From NCBI GenBank assembly GCA_001953115.1, contig LSSL01005257.1, forward strand, positions 1-15,280: a stretch of 15,280 bases of DNA, read 5' to 3'. The notes under the pieces were generated by a model that ran no database searches, was not told the origin of the DNA, and was given only the letters and a program-made list of their open reading frames with translations. This DNA is from Smittium mucronatum (taxonomy: Eukaryota > Kickxellomycota > Harpellomycetes > Harpellales > Legeriomycetaceae). Shown piece after piece: positions 10,740 to 15,280 of the stretch. Positions within the stretch are counted from its first letter, which is position 1. The number at the start of each line of letters is the position of its first letter. A program made the translations under genes and the position numbers.

Positions 10740-11770
10740 AATACTCGAGGGAATTGGTTCAAGAGAGTTTGCAAACAACTAATCTGTTGGGCTTAAGTGC
10801 TCTGAGAACGCATATACCAATCGGAAATTTTGCTGCTTCTAGTACGAAGTTAATATCAGATGTGTTGGCTTAAAGTATGCTTAGACCACCTCCCCCCCTC
10901 AAGGAGTATTCCAACCACCACCAGACGATATTCTTTGAAATTGAAAAAATAATTTTAATTTCAAAGCGGATCGATGCAGATATGAGCATGAGGATCGACT
11001 TATATCGTTGTGTATCCCATCGAGGGGAGTTTAATAAAATGTGGACGAAAGTTTCAGGCAAATATGTTTTTCAGGAGTGGCACCTTTTTCTAAATCTTTC
11101 AAAGTTCAAAATTAATCTATCATATTTGATAATCGATGAACGGTCTATAAGGTCCACATTCGAATTTATTCTTTTCACGGAGACCTTTTTTTTTGTATCA
11201 CGGGATTTTATTGTAAGATAACGTCATTAAAAACTATACTAAAAAAATATGAAAAAAGAAAAAGACGTATAGAAAAGACTAATATCCTAACTAAAATAAG
11301 CTCCTCTGCCGGAATACCGGCTGCGTACCTTCGGGAAAAGGGTTCAATCTACCAACAGAAAGACCCACCTGGAATTGCTTCAAGTAGGTATATTACTGAG
11401 GCTGAATGCAGTCTAAAATTAAGCTCTTTGTCAATGAAAAATATTTTATTGAAGATACTGAGCTCCTAGTCAGAACCTACTTTTAAAAAGATTAATAAAA
11501 TTAGGATCCTAACCAAATGTGGGTTCGATCGACATGGCTTTCCTACAAATAGCTGTTAGACACTGAGACCCTCTGACTGTCGAACAATGGACTTGTGCAC
11601 TAGACTATGTCTCAACTGTGCTAAAAGATCGGGTCCTCCTGTTTCGAGATAGGTCCTCCTCTGGAATCGCTGTCCTCCGAATCGCTGTGCGCTGTTTTCA
11701 CTATTCCCAACCAAGAATAGTACAATGCTGTGTGAAAATTTACTCTAGTGTTCTTTTAAAAATACACTAT
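10740..11770 (-). pseudogene. Decayed C-terminal part of a probable non-LTR retrotransposon polyprotein
   Basis: This GC-richer block reads best on the minus strand. The clearest piece runs from about 11225 to 10870: a basic stretch (NFERFRKR), then Cys-His-Ser-stop (11082-11071) and LPETFVHILLNSPRWDTQRY. This matches the Cys-x2-Cys...His-x4-Cys finger placed after reverse transcriptase in non-LTR elements (typically C..C...ET..H.L..CPR). The second Cys is now TGA (11071-11073) and the fourth position is Ser (11026-11028). Further down lie LRGGGG and, after a TAA at 10870-10872, NFVLEAAKFPIGICVLRAL in the same frame. Upstream, 11740-11290, one frame with three internal stops gives RRTYLETGGPDLLAQLRHSL, FRLHSASVIYLLEAIPGG and RRYAAGIPAEELILVRIL; a frameshift near 11225-11290 joins it to the finger piece. 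No catalytic reverse-transcriptase motif (such as YxDD) was seen, so the element class rests on the finger. Confidence 0.5.
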
Positions 11771-12361
11771 TAGGCCCCTAAACCGCGACAAGTTATCTCA
11801 CTCTTAGGAGGTTTTTGTTTTTGAATTCCAATTTATTCAATATTTCTCATAAATTTATAGCAGTATTAGGGCAAATAATTGCTCTTATTATAAAAAAAAA
11901 TTGACCGTACTAAAAAGATGTAAATAAATTTTTTACTTTTTAGAAAAATATGCTCCATATTAAATTTATTGGTTCATATTACATAAAAGCGGCATTTTTG
12001 AGATAAGGCTTTACTACGTCGATATAAAAATACAATATTAACAATTGTAACATGAATTTTCCAAAATTGAAATATATTAGGAATCTAAATAAATTAGAAA
12101 ATAAGGGATTTGTAATCATGATACAACAGAAAGTGCTATAAAAAACACAGAGATGTCAGCCTATTTATATATAGAAACGATTTAGAATTTTCTTAAATAC
12201 ATTTAATGAACCTTGTTTTCCTTAAATTTTATAAGAAAAAGCAATTTAAAAACAAATAACATGCATTTAAATCAAAAAACATACATTTATACAGCGTAAA
12301 TAATATATTGATTTGTTGAAAAAATTTTAATAAAAAAAGCTTAACTTTTTATCATGAATTT
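11771..12361. other. AT-rich stretch between retroelement relic and repeat copy B
   Basis: The GC-richer block ends abruptly near 11820, after which A/T-rich DNA resumes. No coding frame, RNA gene or element terminus was recognised. Confidence 0.45.
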
Positions 12362-12582
12362 TTTTTCTTTGAACTGAAATAAATGAAACTTTCGTTTAAA
12401 AATATTGGGCATAAGTAACTGTATATAATGAAAATATACAGCGTTGTATTAAAATTTCTATTAGTTATATTTTTATTTAATAAAATAAAATTTGTCCAAT
12501 AAATTTTTCTCTTAATTAAATCAGATCAAAATCTCATTGGGATCAAATTGATCAATTATATATCAAATACACATAAAAAATA
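12362..12582 (+). repeat. Diverged ~220-bp direct repeat, copy B
   Basis: Partner of the segment at 10090-10310, same orientation. It shares TTCTTT (12365), GTTTAAAAATATT (12394), AAAATATACAGCG (about 12430), TCCAATAAA (about 12495), TTAAATCAGATCAAA (about 12517) and TATCAAATA (12562), with compensating small indels. Similarity fades on both sides, so borders are approximate. Confidence 0.75.
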
Positions 12583-14540
12583 TCTATATTTTAATAATAA
12601 AAACTCTAAAAGTCCTTGTTATTTTAAAAAAAGAAAGATCAAAAATAAAAACAGATCTATAATTGTAATAAAGAAAATCATTCGAACTATGCTTAAAAAT
12701 TTTTAATAATCAATTTTCCAAACTCTCAATATTAGTAGAATCAGGCTAGTAATAGTATTTTATTATATAATTTAGATGAAAAGCACTTAATTTTACCGAA
12801 TTCTAAACAATTTTGTCTAATTTTACCATTTAGCTTTATTTATATTAAAAAAAGCTAAATAAGTTTTCAATTTAATGAAATTATGATCTTGTAAAATTAT
12901 AATCTAAAAATAAAAGTAACTAGCACTAATCAATTTTAAAATAATTTCAAAGCTTTATGACTTAGTTTTTAACAATAAATTATATATTCAAATGGCGTAA
13001 TTTATTTTTATAGCGAAGGGAAAAGGAATCTAACTATATTTCTATACAAATTTTAAGAATCTAATTGATCAAATCCTAGATTTATTTAAATTCTCTCGTG
13101 GAATTTAATTGGAGGACTTTTTTAAAATTATTCGTATGCATTTTCGTGTTTTTTCGCCTCATTATATTCATAAATGAGTGCATTTTTTTTAAAATAAACT
13201 TTGTATAGCCTAAATTTTAATTAATTGTATTACTAAATTAATATTTCAAATAAAACAGTATGAATAAAATAAGACATGGAAATTATTTTCCAATAATTTT
13301 TAAATTAAAAATAGATATCATTTCATGTTAGTTTTTAAATAAAGTTTAAAATTTTTAATACACTTAGAGATCAATAAGCGTGATGCATATATATCGAGGA
13401 TTATACGAATATTTTTATACTACAAACTAACATATTTGACGTTGAGTATACTTTCGAATAATTAAATATATTTATTTTTTCATTCATAGATTAAAAAATC
13501 CCCAAATTTCATTTTTCAACAAAATATTAATTGTGTAAAATTATATTAAGAAAAATTATATGAAATTTTAGTATTAAAACAGGCTTATAATGATTTTGAG
13601 AGACCAAGCATAGTTTGATATTGAAAAAAAAAAGATAAAAAAATTATTATTAGAGTATTATTGACTCGCTTACTTATGTCCATAAATAAACTTTGATTGA
13701 ATTTAAATACCATTGACATTAACTATTAACTACAAACTTGATAATTTTTCTTTGAACAATAAATTCAGTAAATTTTTTACAAAAAATTAAATTTAATATT
13801 TATTATAAACGGTATATAGAAAATAATTTTAGAATTTATAAAAAAAATAAGAGTCTATTATTTTTTCTTATGATTTAATTAATTCATATAGCTATTGGTA
13901 TCTATTAAAGTAAAGTATGTTATAATTAACTAATATATTAATAATATAGATCTTTCTACTTACAGTTTTTTTCACTAAGGCTGGAATTCCCATCAAATAT
14001 ATTGAAAAACTCCCCTAATCAGATTTAAAAAATTAAAAAAAATGTGCAAAATTTTTCAATTGAAAAAAATTCATTTCAAAAAGCCAATAAAATTTCACAA
14101 TAGTAATATAATTCTTCCCCCGAAAAATGACACAATTCCACAAAAAATATATATCAATTTCATAAAATACCGAAACGAACATCTCTAAAAGGCCAAAATT
14201 AATTTCTCTAAAAACCATAAGAGATCTCTTAAATATCCACACAATATTTAAAAGAGGGAAAGATCCAAAAATGGTTATTTTTTATTTTAATAATCAATGT
14301 TATATATGCACATTCATAAAAAGGCCAATACTAATCTTTTATTGGTTTTTATTTACAATAACCTTTAATAAAAATAATTTTTTTAATATTTAAAAAATCA
14401 AAATACTCTTTCTTCTCTTATTGGAACTAAATAAAAATGTTTGTTCTTATTTATTTATAATTTTTGTCTAAAATAAACATACTTTCTTTATTTTTTTCAT
14501 TGTAGAATTATTCTCAAGAATTTTTAATTGATATTAATCG
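12583..14540. other. AT-rich stretch without a recognisable gene
   Basis: No supported feature. A minus-strand frame at 14033-14242 (69 codons, rich in Phe, Ile and Trp) is open, but lacks any recognisable motif and is likely chance. Confidence 0.5.
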
Positions 14541-14562
14541 AAGCGGATTCCCTATAACAGTT

Positions 14563-15045
14563 AGATTGGTACAAGTCATCGCACCAACTGTTGTTGTGTA
14601 GCTAAAGGAGAGGCAGCACTAAGTGCACTATTGTTAGAAAAATTCGAGCCCTCACCCAGCAGAGAATTTAGGGCAGGTATTGCTCGATGTAACGACAAAA
14701 CTAAGTTTTTGTACACCCCCAAGGTAGGAATAACAGGCGAAAAACTTACCAGAGGGTTGGGACCGGGACTTAACGAAAGTCCCAGCAAAGAAGATACAAT
14801 ATATTCTATAACTGGTTCTCCCGCCAAATCAAACGATGGGTCTAAGTCTTCACTCAACTAAGGGGCTTTAATAGAGATCGATGCCGAAACATAACTATTC
14901 CCATCTTAAGCTACCTCCCTCCAAGCGTCCACCTCCGGGGCAAACCCATAAAGGTAAGCAACAGAATCGAGCAACTCATGGTTGCGCGAAAAAATGCTCA
15001 TAGCACTATTAAAAGCTAATTCATTCACTAAGTGAAATATAACTA
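14563..15045. pseudogene. GC-richer coding-like block, probable retroelement relic, strand unresolved
   Basis: Composition jumps from the A/T-rich background to something much closer to balanced, as in the block at 10.7-11.8 kb. On the minus strand one frame from about 15040 to TGA at 14573-14575 is broken by only two stops (TAA near 14910, TAG near 14860) and gives NHELLDSVAYLYGFAPEVDA and, later, SLSPGPNPLVSFSPVIPTLG. On the plus strand a frame of about 99 codons is open up to TAA 14859-14861 (GEAALSALLLEKFEPSPSRE...), and a 40-codon ATG frame at 14881 encodes a basic peptide (KLPPSKRPPPGQTHKGKQQN). I recognise no named domain in either. If minus, it could be the N-terminal part of the same element family as the relic at 10740-11770, with which it would be collinear. 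If plus, the adjoining TAAAC array could be its 3' tail. Confidence 0.4.
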
Positions 15046-15127
15046 ACTAAATATAGACCAGATTTACGTGTAATGATCCCAGTCCACGAAATTAATAAAA
15101 TAAAAACTGAACTAAAAAAAACTAAAG

Positions 15128-15280
15128 AACTAAACTAAACTAAACTAAACTAAACTAAACTAAACTAAACTAAACTAAACTAAACTAAACTAAACTAAAC
15201 TAAACTAAACTAAACTAAACTAAACTAAACTAAACTAAACTAAACTAAACTAAACTAAACTAAACTAAACTAAACTAAAC
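15128..15280 (+). repeat. Perfect (TAAAC)n tandem array at the window end
   Basis: Thirty uninterrupted TAAAC units fill 15131-15280, preceded by a partial AAC and by degenerate A-rich, CTAAA-like sequence from about 15105. The complementary strand reads (TTTAG)n, a G-containing pentamer similar in style to known telomere repeats. The array continues to the last base, so its true length is unknown. It directly follows the GC-richer relic at 14563-15045. Telomeric repeat, retroelement 3' tail and microsatellite are all possible. Confidence 0.95.

Noticed and set aside
10877..11221. Plus-strand 114-codon open frame with ATG start
   Set aside because: It lies antisense to the minus-strand zinc-finger peptide, which has a recognisable motif. 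The plus-strand product has none, so it is taken as a shadow.
10740..11820. GC-richer block as an rRNA or tRNA gene
   Set aside because: No recognisable rRNA core or tRNA cloverleaf was found; translated minus-strand motifs explain it better.
14033..14242. Minus-strand 69-codon frame rich in Phe, Ile and Trp
   Set aside because: No motif, no supporting context, and its composition is what A/T-rich DNA gives by chance.

Overview
This is a very AT-rich stretch of eukaryotic nuclear-type DNA made almost entirely of decayed mobile elements and gene relics in long gene-free DNA. I see no intact gene longer than about 60 codons that I would call functional. There are no bacterial operons, ribosome binding sites or compact gene layout. 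The transposable elements recognised (piggyBac, a second cut-and-paste-type DDE transposase relic, a probable non-LTR retrotransposon) are eukaryotic kinds. A low-GC, transposon-rich genome such as that of a large-genome microsporidian would fit, as would several other AT-rich eukaryotes. The sequence alone does not settle the organism, so treat this as a weak inference.

Layout: 128-1840 (+) is a broken piggyBac transposase whose three catalytic Asp codons and C-terminal Cys-rich finger can all still be found, spread over different frames. 2118-2695 (-) is the relic of a Thr/Ser/Asn-rich protein that ends in a hydrophobic segment, so it looks like a former cell-surface protein. 2696-6191 is mostly featureless AT-rich DNA with a purine tract, one small orphan ORF and a short peptide resembling a retroelement fragment. 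6192-7925 (+) is a second transposase relic with Met-Cys-Pro/Cys-x2-Cys motifs, a W-x-x-S-G-P-H-F-R core and a YHGKS motif. 8175-8345 (+) is a small orphan ORF.

From about 10.1 to 12.6 kb, two diverged direct copies of a ~220-bp repeat (spacing 2,272 bp) flank a markedly GC-richer block at 10.7-11.8 kb. That block reads best on the minus strand as the C-terminal part of a non-LTR retrotransposon polyprotein. A second GC-richer block at 14.55-15.05 kb, of similar character but uncertain strand, leads into a perfect (TAAAC)n array that runs to the end of the window.

Nothing here forms a pathway. The common thread is decay: each relic carries several in-frame stops and frameshifts, many near homopolymers. 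The GC-richer blocks are compositionally foreign to their surroundings. The terminal array could be a telomere-like repeat, a retroelement 3' tail or a plain microsatellite. If telomeric, its strand orientation is opposite to that expected for a chromosome end lying to the right.
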